NCBI GenBank assembly: GCA_018268715.1 | Contig: JAFDVZ010000021.1 | Coordinates: forward strand, 68,975 to 132,974 | Length of the DNA: 64,000 nt | Reading direction: 5' to 3' | Origin: Acidobacteriota bacterium | GTDB taxonomy: Bacteria; Acidobacteriota; Terriglobia; Bryobacterales; Bryobacteraceae | Part shown: positions 52,921 through 60,251 of the stretch, in pieces | How the letters are laid out: every line of letters starts with the position of its first letter | How positions within the stretch are numbered: position 1 is the first letter of the stretch | Translations under genes and position numbers: made by a program | Notes under the pieces: generated by a model | Databases searched by the model: none | What the model was told of the DNA's origin: nothing | The model's input: the letters and a program-made list of their open reading frames with translations, nothing else

Positions 52921-53790
52921 TCAGGCGCGCCCGGTGGCGTTTAGATAATCACGCAACGCCTGATCCAACGGCGGCATGGGCGGCAGGCCCAATTCCTCCA
53001 TCCGCAGGTTCCGAAGCGCGGAGTACCTGGGACGTCGGGCGGGCGTGCGATACTCGCGTTCGTTGGTCGCCTGCAATTCGGGCGTCACGCCGGCGATTGC
53101 GAAGATCTTACGGGCGAACTCATACCACGTGATTGGCGCGCCTCCGCCGATATGGAAGATCCCCGACGTCTTGCGCCGTACGAGTTCGACGACCCGCATG
53201 GCCAGGGCCGGGGCGAACGTAGGCGTGCCGACGTGATCTTCGACCACACGAATCGGATTCATGGACCGGGCGAGGCGCAACATCAGCTCGACGAAATTCC
53301 CGCGGTTGGTATGCAGCGCGCCGGGCCCGAAAACACCCGAGGTCCTGATAATCAGGGGCTCCGCCAGGTAAGCCTGCGCGTACAATTCGCCCGCCAGTTT
53401 CGACACGGCGTACGCGCCGAGCGGGTGCGGCGTATCCGATTCCACGTACGGTCTGCCGGCGCTGCCGTCGAAGACGTAGTCCGTGGAGAAGTGCACAAAC
53501 CGGGCGTCCACCTGCCTAGCGGCCAGGGCGAGATTCCGCACCGCGAGGCCATTCACAGCGTAAGCCGCCTGCGGTTCGCTTTCGGCCACGTCCACCATGT
53601 TGTACGCCGCCGTATTCACAATCACGGCGGGATCCAACTCGGCGACCGCCTTTTCAACCCGGCTCGAATCGGTGATGTCCACCTGGCGCCGTTCAATGCC
53701 AACCGCTTCGTAGCCGGCGGCCTGGAATTCCTTCAAAAGTTCGGCGCCAACCTGGCCGCCGGACCCGAAAATCGCCACACGATGTCCCAT
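52921..53790 (-). CDS. rmlD: dTDP-4-dehydrorhamnose reductase
   Basis: The 289-residue protein is a classic RmlD: GSGGQVGAELLKEF near residue 8, AVIVNTAAYNMVDVAESEPQAAYAVNG, FVHFSTDYVFDGSAGRPYVESDTPHPLGAYAVSKLAGE with catalytic Tyr-x3-Lys, and LIIRTSGVFGP. It reduces dTDP-4-keto-L-rhamnose to dTDP-L-rhamnose with NADPH, for O-antigen or other surface glycans. rmlA, rmlB and rmlC are not next to it. No Shine-Dalgarno is evident before ATG 53790. It is an isolated gene, with the padR operon downstream on the same strand and a 369-bp region upstream. Confidence 0.93.
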   Translation of the reverse strand: MGHRVAIFGSGGQVGAELLKEFQAAGYEAVGIERRQVDITDSSRVEKAVAELDPAVIVNTAAYNMVDVAESEPQAAYAVNGLAVRNLALAARQVDARFVHFSTDYVFDGSAGRPYVESDTPHPLGAYAVSKLAGELYAQAYLAEPLIIRTSGVFGPGALHTNRGNFVELMLRLARSMNPIRVVEDHVGTPTFAPALAMRVVELVRRKTSGIFHIGGGAPITWYEFARKIFAIAGVTPELQATNEREYRTPARRPRYSALRNLRMEELGLPPMPPLDQALRDYLNATGRA

Positions 53791-54159
53791 CTACCGACTC
53801 AGCATATCGCAGCCGGCGGGCCGAGTAATTCGTGGAGGCCCGGCAAGGCAGGGGTGCTGGAACCTCCGACGCGTTCGATATGAATCAGCGGCATTGCTAT
53901 AAAGTCCGTGCATCAAAACTGAAAGGCTCCCGATAAGTCGGAGCGAATCCAACGCCGCGGACTTGAGAAGTCGGTGCTAACATCCGCTCACTCCGAGGAC
54001 GAACGCCGCCAACCATTCATCGCCCTTTGAAACGAACCATTCGCAGAAGTCCTGCAAGATCCTCAAAACACTACTTGACACAAGGCGCCGTACGCGGAAT
54101 AATTTCACGAAGCCGACAAAATCCGCTGGGTAGCCGGAAGCGGCTAAGAAGGGTTTCGC
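53791..54159. other. Intergenic region between divergent rmlD and receptor genes
   Basis: This 369-bp stretch holds no supported gene. It must carry the rmlD promoter (minus) and the receptor promoter (plus, see 54075-54103). The short minus frame 53977-54165 has no ribosome binding site and no domain. AAGGG 6 nt before the receptor ATG is a fitting Shine-Dalgarno. Confidence 0.5.
54075..54103 (+). promoter_or_regulatory. Near-consensus sigma70 promoter for second Oar-like receptor
   Basis: TTGACA (54075-54080) is followed after exactly 17 bp by AATAAT (54098-54103), 5 of 6 positions of the -10 consensus. The receptor ATG is at 54160, giving a leader of about 50 nt that carries the ribosome site. 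This is the best promoter match in the window. Confidence 0.7.
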
Positions 54160-57100
54160 ATGCAACTTTGTAGGTTGCTGTACGTGTCCTTGTGTCTGGG
54201 CGCCGTGGGGACCATGGGGCAGGCGCCGACTGGCACCATCGTGGGGGTGGTGCAGGATGAGTCCGGAGCCGTGTTCCCCAATGCTCTGGTTACCGTCTCC
54301 AACAAAGCAACCGGCGCCGCGAGGACCGTTGCATCATCCGCCGCCGGCGCCTATAGCGTCTCCGCCCTCCAAGCCGGCGAGTACGAAGTGAAAGCGGTTG
54401 CAGACGGATTTCGAACCACCGTTCGAGCCGCCACCGTGGAAGTCGGCGCGACCACCACCGTCGAACTTCTGCTGCAGGTTGGGGCGAGCAAGGACGTGGT
54501 GACCGTGGAAGCGGCCACGGCCCAGGTTGAGTACGAACGCCATAACGTCGACGGGGTTATCACCCGTCAAAAGATCCAGGAATTGCCCTTGAACGGTCGC
54601 AGTTATCTTCAGTTGGCCTTCCTCGAACCGGGCGTCACGGTGAGTCCCGGTAACACGGCGCAATATAACTCGCTGTTTTCCATCTCCGTGTTAGGCGGAG
54701 ATTCCGGAAAGACATCGATCAGCGTGGACGGCGGTGGCATCCGGAACGTGGTGGACGGCAACTCATCGATGAACTTCTCCCAGGAAGTAGTGCAGGAGTT
54801 TCAGCTGTCGTCCGCAAATTTCGACCTTTCCACCGGCATCACTAGCGTGGGCGCGGTGAACGTGGTGACGCGCACCGGCGGAAACGATTTCCATGGCAGC
54901 GGCTACTTCTTCTTCCGTGACCACAACATGGCCGCCTATCCCGCGCTGAAGCGCAACGCCTTCAGCCCGGACCCGTTCTTTGCCCGGCGAAATCCCGGAT
55001 TCTGGCTCGGCGGACCCGTCATGAAGGACCGCCTGTTCTTTTTCTTCAACCTCGAGAACATGAACCAGATGCAGTTGTTCACGGTGCAGCCCGATCTGCC
55101 TTCGGTGGCGGGACTCGCCATCAATAAGGGCAGCCCATACCACGGCAAGACGTTGAGCGCGCGGCTGGACTATCGCATGTCGCCGAACAACGCCCTGTTC
55201 CTGCGCTACTCGCACGACGGAAACAACACGTTCGGGCCGAAGAGCGTGACGCTGCCCTCGAACTGGCTGCGCAACACGAACTGGTCGGATCAGAGCGTGC
55301 TCGGTTTCACCAGTTCCATTCGACCGACCATGGTGAACGACTTCCGCGTGAATTTCACCTACTGGAGTAACCGGAATCTGTTCCCGCGCGAATCCGATTG
55401 CCCGGGTTGTATCGGTTTGGGCCTGCCGCAGGTAACATTGGTCGGTTCGAGTAACTTCACGATTGGAAATACACAGAACGCGACTCAAGGGCGCGACGTG
55501 CGACGGGTGACGCTGCTGGATAACTTCACCTGGCAAAAAGGCTCGCATCGGTTCCGATGGGGGACCGACCTGGAGTACGCCGCGGGAACCGGGTTCTGGG
55601 GTTTCTGCGATCCGGGGTGCGTGGTGGCGTTCTCGCCCGAATATGTCCGCTCAGTGGTTCCCACTCCGTATCTGGCGTTGCTGTTCCCCAACCTGCCCAC
55701 TACGATCAAGACAAACGCGGACGTGATGAGTCTGCCGTTTGCCGGTGGAGTAATCGGCATCGGCGACTCCAGCCAGCCGCCGCCCTATAACGTCGACCAG
55801 GCGAAGGCGAACAAGCACCTCCGCTTCTATTTCCAGGATACGTGGCGGCTCACTCCGCGCTTCACTCTCAACTACGGGTTAGCGTGGAGTTTCGAAACCA
55901 ACTTAGTGAATCACGATCTCACCAAGCCGGCCTATCTGGCGCCATTGTACGGTTCCGATCTGTCAGCCACCGGAAACAACTACAAGAATTGGTCTCCCGC
56001 CGTAGGGTTCGCCTATCAGGCGGACCGGTCCGCCAAGACGGTGGTTCGGGGCGGTTTCGGCATCTATTACGACACGGAGGTTCTTTCGAATCGCTTGCAG
56101 GAGCGCGGACTGATCGGTCCGGTGGGCAACGGGCGCGTCCAATACCCCAGCTCCGGCTTTGTGAACACCATCCCTGGGATACTGAACGTCGGGACGCTGT
56201 CGCCGCTGGCCGTCGGTTCGCCGGCGCCCAACGGAGACGGGCTCTACACGATGACGGTGGGGCAGTTTTTGGGTCTCGTCGGCGCGCAGTCCCCGGCGAT
56301 CGCGGCAGCGCTCGCGCCGAAAAATAGCAACGATCTGACCATCCGCAACATCAACCTGGCGAAGTCCGGCTCCGACTTGTACCCGCGCGACTTCCCGGTG
56401 CAGCGAGGACTGCACTTCAGTCTGGGCGTGCAGCGACAGATTCGGAGCGACATGGCCGTGACAGTGGACTTTGTCCGGCGCGTCTATCTCAACACGCTGA
56501 TTGACGAGTTGGACTATAACCGCTTTAATCGCTTTATCAATGGCAAGCAGAGTCCCGTGATTCCCGTGTGCACGGGCTCACAGGCGAGCGATCCGGCGGC
56601 AAACTGCTCGCGCGGGCCTTTCACCTTCTGGACGCCCGGCGGCCGCGACGTGTACAACGCGGCGCTGGTGAAATTCGACAAACGCTTCTCGCGCCGGTAT
56701 CAGTTCACCGCCTCGTACGCGCTTACGAATGCGCACGGCTACAACGGCGTCTACAACATGGACCAGTGGAACTCCAGTTGGGGGCCGCAGGGCGCAAGGC
56801 ACATCCTAAACCTATCCGGCATCGTGGACCTTCCTTTCGGATTCGAACTCGGCGTGATTTCATCGAGCAGCAGCCGGGGACCGGTGATGGCGTTCGTCTC
56901 GGGCGTGGACCTGACGGGCAGCGGCGTTTCGACGACGCCCATTCCGGGTGTGCCGTTCAACAGCTTCAACCGGGGATCGGGCAAGGCGGAACTCGCGCAG
57001 GCGGTGGCGAACTGGAACACGACATACGCCGGAAAGAAGGACGCGCGCGGGCAGACCATCCCGGCCCTCCAATTGCCGGCAAGCTACGATTTCGGCAGGG

Positions 57101-57330
57101 CGTTCACGTCACAAGACGTACGCTTGACCAAGAAGTTCACTTGGAGGGATCGGTATACGCTGTCCGTTTTCGCCGAGGGCTTCAACATCTTCAACGTCGC
57201 GAACCTGAGCGGCTACAATTTCAATCTGAACGACGCGTCGACGTTCGGTCAACCGACGCAACGGGTCGGGCAAGTGTTCGGCAGCGGAGGTCCGCGCGCC
57301 TTCCAATTAGGCGGGAGGTTTATCTTTTAG
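54160..57330 (+). CDS. Second Oar-like TonB-dependent receptor
   Basis: The 1056-residue protein has a signal peptide (RLLYVSLCLGAVGTMGQ), a CarboxypepD-regulatory-like domain (TIVGVVQDESGAVFPNALVTVSNKATGAARTVASSAAGAYSVSALQAGEYEVKAVADGF), a plug region (ITRQKIQELPLNGRSYLQLAFLEPGVT... SISVDGGGIRNVVDGN... VVTRTGGNDFHGSGYFFFRDHN) and a barrel ending in GGRFIF. It differs strongly in sequence from the receptor at 34371, so it is not a recent duplicate. It presumably imports a sugar or peptide across the outer membrane. Expression is likely high (promoter 54075-54103). Downstream genes are convergent, so no partner enzyme is co-transcribed. Confidence 0.93.
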   Translation: MQLCRLLYVSLCLGAVGTMGQAPTGTIVGVVQDESGAVFPNALVTVSNKATGAARTVASSAAGAYSVSALQAGEYEVKAVADGFRTTVRAATVEVGATTTVELLLQVGASKDVVTVEAATAQVEYERHNVDGVITRQKIQELPLNGRSYLQLAFLEPGVTVSPGNTAQYNSLFSISVLGGDSGKTSISVDGGGIRNVVDGNSSMNFSQEVVQEFQLSSANFDLSTGITSVGAVNVVTRTGGNDFHGSGYFFFRDHNMAAYPALKRNAFSPDPFFARRNPGFWLGGPVMKDRLFFFFNLENMNQMQLFTVQPDLPSVAGLAINKGSPYHGKTLSARLDYRMSPNNALFLRYSHDGNNTFGPKSVTLPSNWLRNTNWSDQSVLGFTSSIRPTMVNDFRVNFTYWSNRNLFPRESDCPGCIGLGLPQVTLVGSSNFTIGNTQNATQGRDVRRVTLLDNFTWQKGSHRFRWGTDLEYAAGTGFWGFCDPGCVVAFSPEYVRSVVPTPYLALLFPNLPTTIKTNADVMSLPFAGGVIGIGDSSQPPPYNVDQAKANKHLRFYFQDTWRLTPRFTLNYGLAWSFETNLVNHDLTKPAYLAPLYGSDLSATGNNYKNWSPAVGFAYQADRSAKTVVRGGFGIYYDTEVLSNRLQERGLIGPVGNGRVQYPSSGFVNTIPGILNVGTLSPLAVGSPAPNGDGLYTMTVGQFLGLVGAQSPAIAAALAPKNSNDLTIRNINLAKSGSDLYPRDFPVQRGLHFSLGVQRQIRSDMAVTVDFVRRVYLNTLIDELDYNRFNRFINGKQSPVIPVCTGSQASDPAANCSRGPFTFWTPGGRDVYNAALVKFDKRFSRRYQFTASYALTNAHGYNGVYNMDQWNSSWGPQGARHILNLSGIVDLPFGFELGVISSSSSRGPVMAFVSGVDLTGSGVSTTPIPGVPFNSFNRGSGKAELAQAVANWNTTYAGKKDARGQTIPALQLPASYDFGRAFTSQDVRLTKKFTWRDRYTLSVFAEGFNIFNVANLSGYNFNLNDASTFGQPTQRVGQVFGSGGPRAFQLGGRFIF

Positions 57331-57340
57331 CCGGCTGGAG

Positions 57341-57775
57341 TCAGACTTTGGGGGCGATGATCCGGACGCGCGCTGGTTTGACATTAGCCGGCGCGCGCAT
57401 CACTTTGCACACCAGTCGCAGGTGGTCCACCGGGCAAACGACTCGCGTCACCGTCTTTTCGGCGTCGATGCCGGTAAGGACGGCGACGCGCCAGGAGGGC
57501 AGGAAAATCTCGAGGATGCGCAACGTCTCCACCCCCGACTCGCACAACAACACCAACTCATCCTCTTCCTTAAGCGCCTTCTGCATGGCCTGGATCTGCC
57601 CGAGGATCGTAGCGCCGACGTTATCGGAGATCGCCGGAGGAGCCGACGGCTTGTTGCCCGCGAGCGCGTCGGCGATGCCGGCCAACTCCGGCGGACGCAG
57701 GGAGTCGAGCATGTCCTTGGTGGAGGATTTGATTGCCTCCTGCGCGAACTGTCGGGTAAGATCGCCTAGGCCCAT
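57341..57775 (-). CDS. Unknown small cytoplasmic protein
   Basis: ATG 57775 (in place of the frame opening at 57814) gives 144 residues with no signal or membrane helix. It reads MGLGDLTRQFAQEAIKSSTKDMLDSLRP, a Pro/Ala linker, then ALKEEDELVLLCESGVETLRILEIFLPSWRVAVLTGIDAEKTVTRVVCPVDHLRLVCKVMRAP. The second half could be a small alpha/beta domain. I know no family for it. The stop is 10 nt from that of the convergent Oar-like receptor; a DUF1080 gene lies upstream after 45 nt on the same strand, so the two may share a transcript. Confidence 0.55.
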   Translation of the reverse strand: MGLGDLTRQFAQEAIKSSTKDMLDSLRPPELAGIADALAGNKPSAPPAISDNVGATILGQIQAMQKALKEEDELVLLCESGVETLRILEIFLPSWRVAVLTGIDAEKTVTRVVCPVDHLRLVCKVMRAPANVKPARVRIIAPKV

Positions 57776-57820
57776 GCGCCCGATCCTACCATGGCAGGCG
57801 GTGGGAGCGACCACCGCGCT

Positions 57821-58483
57821 TCACAACTTCGCCAGGCTGATCTCCTTGAACCAAACGGTAGCCTTGCCGCCGTGGTGCTGGATGGCGATGTAGCCGGAAT
57901 CGGGGCGCGGTCCGCGTTCGGGTTCGTAACGGCCCTTCTTGGGGGGCACGGGCGAAACGCCGTCGTAATCGGTGACCACCACCCCGTTCAACGTGACCAC
58001 GGTTCGCGGTCCCCTCATCTCGATCTCCAGTGTGTTCCACTCTCCAACGGGTTTATAAGGACGCGCCTTGGCCTGGGACATGGAATAGAACACGCCGGTA
58101 CAGTGCCAATCGTCACCGGTTTCGTCGATTTGCACCTCGATGCCCTTGTTGATGGCGTCGTCCTCCGACTTGGGCGTCACGGGAATTCGAATGAATACGC
58201 CCGAATTGGCGACCTTATCGGAAACCTTATAGACGATGCGGAGTTTTGCGTTCCCGATCTTCTTGCGGGTGTACCACAGGTCGTCTTCGGGCGAATCCGG
58301 CAGGGACACCAGAAGGCCGTTTTCGATCTTGAAGCCGGGCGGCTGGTTGGCGGGAGCGTCCTCATGACGCGGGATCCGGGCCCACCCGGCGGTGTCCTTT
58401 CCATTGAACAACTGCTTGGGGCCGGCGGCGAGCGAACCGGCCGCCAGCAGCGCGCCAAGGCAGAAGACCGACAGAGTTCTCAT
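57821..58483 (-). CDS. Secreted DUF1080 (3-keto-disaccharide hydrolase-like) protein
   Basis: The 220-residue protein has a signal peptide (MRTLSVFCLGALLAAGSLAAG) and fits DUF1080: KQLFNGKDTAGWARIP at the start, FKIENGLLVSLPDSPEDDLWYTRKKIGNAKLRIVYKVSDKVANSGVFIRIP, EVQIDETGDDWHCTGVFYSM, GEWNTLEIEMRGPRTVVTLNG and the C-terminal PDSGYIAIQHHGGKATVWFKEISL. The concanavalin-like jelly roll family was linked to cleavage of 3-ketosugar disaccharides. The periplasmic location matches. A partner FAD glucose-3-dehydrogenase is not next to it, although an FAD oxidoreductase is at 19.6 kb. Confidence 0.9.
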   Translation of the reverse strand: MRTLSVFCLGALLAAGSLAAGPKQLFNGKDTAGWARIPRHEDAPANQPPGFKIENGLLVSLPDSPEDDLWYTRKKIGNAKLRIVYKVSDKVANSGVFIRIPVTPKSEDDAINKGIEVQIDETGDDWHCTGVFYSMSQAKARPYKPVGEWNTLEIEMRGPRTVVTLNGVVVTDYDGVSPVPPKKGRYEPERGPRPDSGYIAIQHHGGKATVWFKEISLAKL

Positions 58484-58841
58484 GAGGACAAGCCTACACC
58501 AGACGGACGAATCGGCTAGCGGGAATCGCCGCGCGCTTGCGCTGAGTGGCCAGGAGGCGGCGAGGAATACGGGTCGGGAGTGCCAATGATGGCGGCGGGA
58601 GGAAGGGCTTGAGCAGCGGTGTGTGTACGTCGTATTCGAGATGCGCGCTCCCGTCTCGGTTCCTCAGGCGGCGGCGCTGCGCGCGCGAACGGTCTGGCGC
58701 ATTGTGGGCATCCGGGTGCGATTCATCGACTCGGCGCCGTTGGATCGGAAACCCGGTGCGTTAGCGCAAGCCTCCCGTTCGCGCGACCGGGCGCCAGCAT
58801 CGAAATATTCTGGGACGGCGTCGCGGCGAATTGGCGACGCG
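58484..58841. other. Intergenic region, no supported gene
   Basis: This 358-bp stretch lies between the DUF1080 gene and the PilZ gene, both on the minus strand. The open frames here, such as 58623-59093 plus, lie antisense to the PilZ gene or show no domain. It probably carries the DUF1080 promoter and the PilZ 3' end. I see no repeat or RNA gene. Confidence 0.45.
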
Positions 58842-59192
58842 TTAACCGCGCAGGACGCGGAAGCCGCTTTGCAGTCGTCCGGCGACAAGCTGGGTCCAGA
58901 CGACTTCGGCCTGGCCCACGAAAAAGCGGTGTTGGAAGCGGACCTCGCTGCCTGGCTGGAGGTCGGCGAAGGAATGCTGCACGCGGAACCCGTTGTTGCT
59001 GACATCCACCAGTTCGGCGACCACATCGTACGGCCCAAGAGAAAGCCGCACCTGTCCATTACAGATGACGCGGGTCTCGCGGCGGAGTTCTGAATACGCC
59101 TCCGCCGGATATCCGATGTTGTGCGCGACTGCGGCTATCACGATATCTATTTTGCGGAGTGGACTTGTCGGGTTCCATAGTACGGAACGCAC
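58842..59192 (-). CDS. PilZ-domain protein
   Basis: GTG 59192 starts a 116-residue frame; the first 38 residues are poor in known motifs and the start may be later. From residue 36 it fits PilZ: ELRRETRVICNGQVRLSLGPYDVVAELVDVSNNGFRVQHSFADLQPGSEVRFQHRFFVGQAEVVWTQLVAGRLQSGFRVLR. The cyclic-di-GMP motif RxxxR appears as RRETR and the [D/N]xSxxG motif as DVSNNG, so the ligand site looks intact. PilZ proteins couple c-di-GMP to motility or exopolysaccharide output. It is divergent from the SDR gene at 59304. No GGDEF or EAL gene is in the window. Confidence 0.82.
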   Translation of the reverse strand: MRSVLWNPTSPLRKIDIVIAAVAHNIGYPAEAYSELRRETRVICNGQVRLSLGPYDVVAELVDVSNNGFRVQHSFADLQPGSEVRFQHRFFVGQAEVVWTQLVAGRLQSGFRVLRG

Positions 59193-59303
59193 ATTGCGCT
59201 TCGGATGATTCCCCTAGCACCCCTCGGCGAGGGTGTGGCTGTGCGGACGAGTTGCTGGCGGACCTTGCACTTTCGCCCGGCAAGCTCAGCTATCCTGGGC
59301 TCC

Positions 59304-59960
59304 ATGCGGGTACTCATCACCGGTGCGAGCGGCGGACTGGGCGCCGCCGTCGTCGAACAATTTCTCGCTGAAGGCTGCCAGGTGGCTGGAGTCGCGCGAT
59401 CCTGGACCGAATGCGACGAGCGTTTTCAACGCATTTCGGCCGACCTGACCTCGGAGGAGGGCAGCGCCCGGGCAGTGGCGGAAGCAGGACCCGTCGACGC
59501 GCTGGTCCACGTGTTGGGCGGATTCGCCGGCGGCGAGCCCGTGGCGACGGCGAGCCAGCTTGAGTGGGATCGCATGCTGAAGCTGAACCTGGGCGCGGCG
59601 TTCCATTCGTTTCGCGCAGTGCTGCCGGGGATGCTCGAGCGGCGCCGGGGCCGGATTATCGCGGTCGGGTCGAGGGCGGGGGTGGAGCCGGTGGCCGGGC
59701 TTTCCGCCTATGGGGTGTCGAAGGCCGGTCTGGTGCACTTGGTTCGCACGCTGGCGCTCGAACTGAAGGACACCGGAGTCACGGCGAACATCGTCCTGCC
59801 GTCGATTATCGACACGGCGGCGAATCGCGCCGCGATGCCGGGCGCGGACGCCTCGAAGTGGGTGCAGCCGGAATCGATCGCCAAAGTGGTTTCCTGGCTC
59901 GCCAGCGACGGCGCGCGCGACATCAATGGAGCGGTGATTCCTGTCTATGGAGAGGCCTGA
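59304..59960 (+). CDS. SDR-family oxidoreductase, possibly pterin reductase
   Basis: ATG 59304 places the Rossmann motif at the very start (MRVLITGASGGLGAAVVEQF); product 218 residues, short for an SDR. VHVLGGFAGGEP, IIAVGSRAGVEPVAGLSAYGVSKAGLVHLVRTLALELKD with catalytic Ser and Tyr-x3-Lys, and INGAVIPVYGEA follow. The LGGFAGG sequence resembles dihydropteridine reductase (VGGWAGG in animals), and the pterin-4a-carbinolamine dehydratase gene begins at the next base after its stop (59961). The pair would recycle tetrahydropterin. This is inferred from position and one short motif; other SDR functions remain possible. Confidence 0.75.
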   Translation: MRVLITGASGGLGAAVVEQFLAEGCQVAGVARSWTECDERFQRISADLTSEEGSARAVAEAGPVDALVHVLGGFAGGEPVATASQLEWDRMLKLNLGAAFHSFRAVLPGMLERRRGRIIAVGSRAGVEPVAGLSAYGVSKAGLVHLVRTLALELKDTGVTANIVLPSIIDTAANRAAMPGADASKWVQPESIAKVVSWLASDGARDINGAVIPVYGEA

Positions 59961-60251
59961 ATGGCGAAACTGAACGACGAGGCTCTCCAGCAGGCCCTGG
60001 CGGACCTGCCTGGCTGGACCATCTCCGAAGCAAAACTGCATCGCGAATATCGTTTCGCCGACTTTGTGATGGCCTTCGGATTCATGGCCACAGCGGCGAT
60101 CGCCATTGAAAAGATGAACCATCACCCGGAATGGTCGAACGTGTACAACCGCGTCACGGTGGACCTGACCACCCACGACGCGGGTGGGGTCTCAGTAAAG
60201 GATTTGGAACTCGCCCGTTTACTGGATTCGATTGCAGCGAAACTCTCATGA
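59961..60251 (+). CDS. phhB: Pterin-4a-carbinolamine dehydratase
   Basis: The 96-residue protein is the standard PCD/DCoH size. ALADLPGWTISEAKLHREYRFADFVMAFGFMATAAIAIEKMNHHPEWSNVYNRVTVDLTTHDAGGVSVKDLELARLLD includes the catalytic HHPEW motif and the TTHDAGG[L/V] motif. It dehydrates 4a-hydroxytetrahydropterin formed by aromatic amino-acid hydroxylases, or may act as a cofactor-related protein for molybdopterin enzymes. The start directly abuts the SDR stop and the end overlaps the next gene by ATGA (60248-60251), so the three are translationally coupled. No phenylalanine hydroxylase is in the window. Confidence 0.93.
   Translation: MAKLNDEALQQALADLPGWTISEAKLHREYRFADFVMAFGFMATAAIAIEKMNHHPEWSNVYNRVTVDLTTHDAGGVSVKDLELARLLDSIAAKLS

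Noticed and set aside
56568-57893. 441-residue plus-strand frame overlapping the receptor 3' end and the unknown small gene
   Set aside because: It runs through the receptor in another frame and antisense to the next gene, with no domain.
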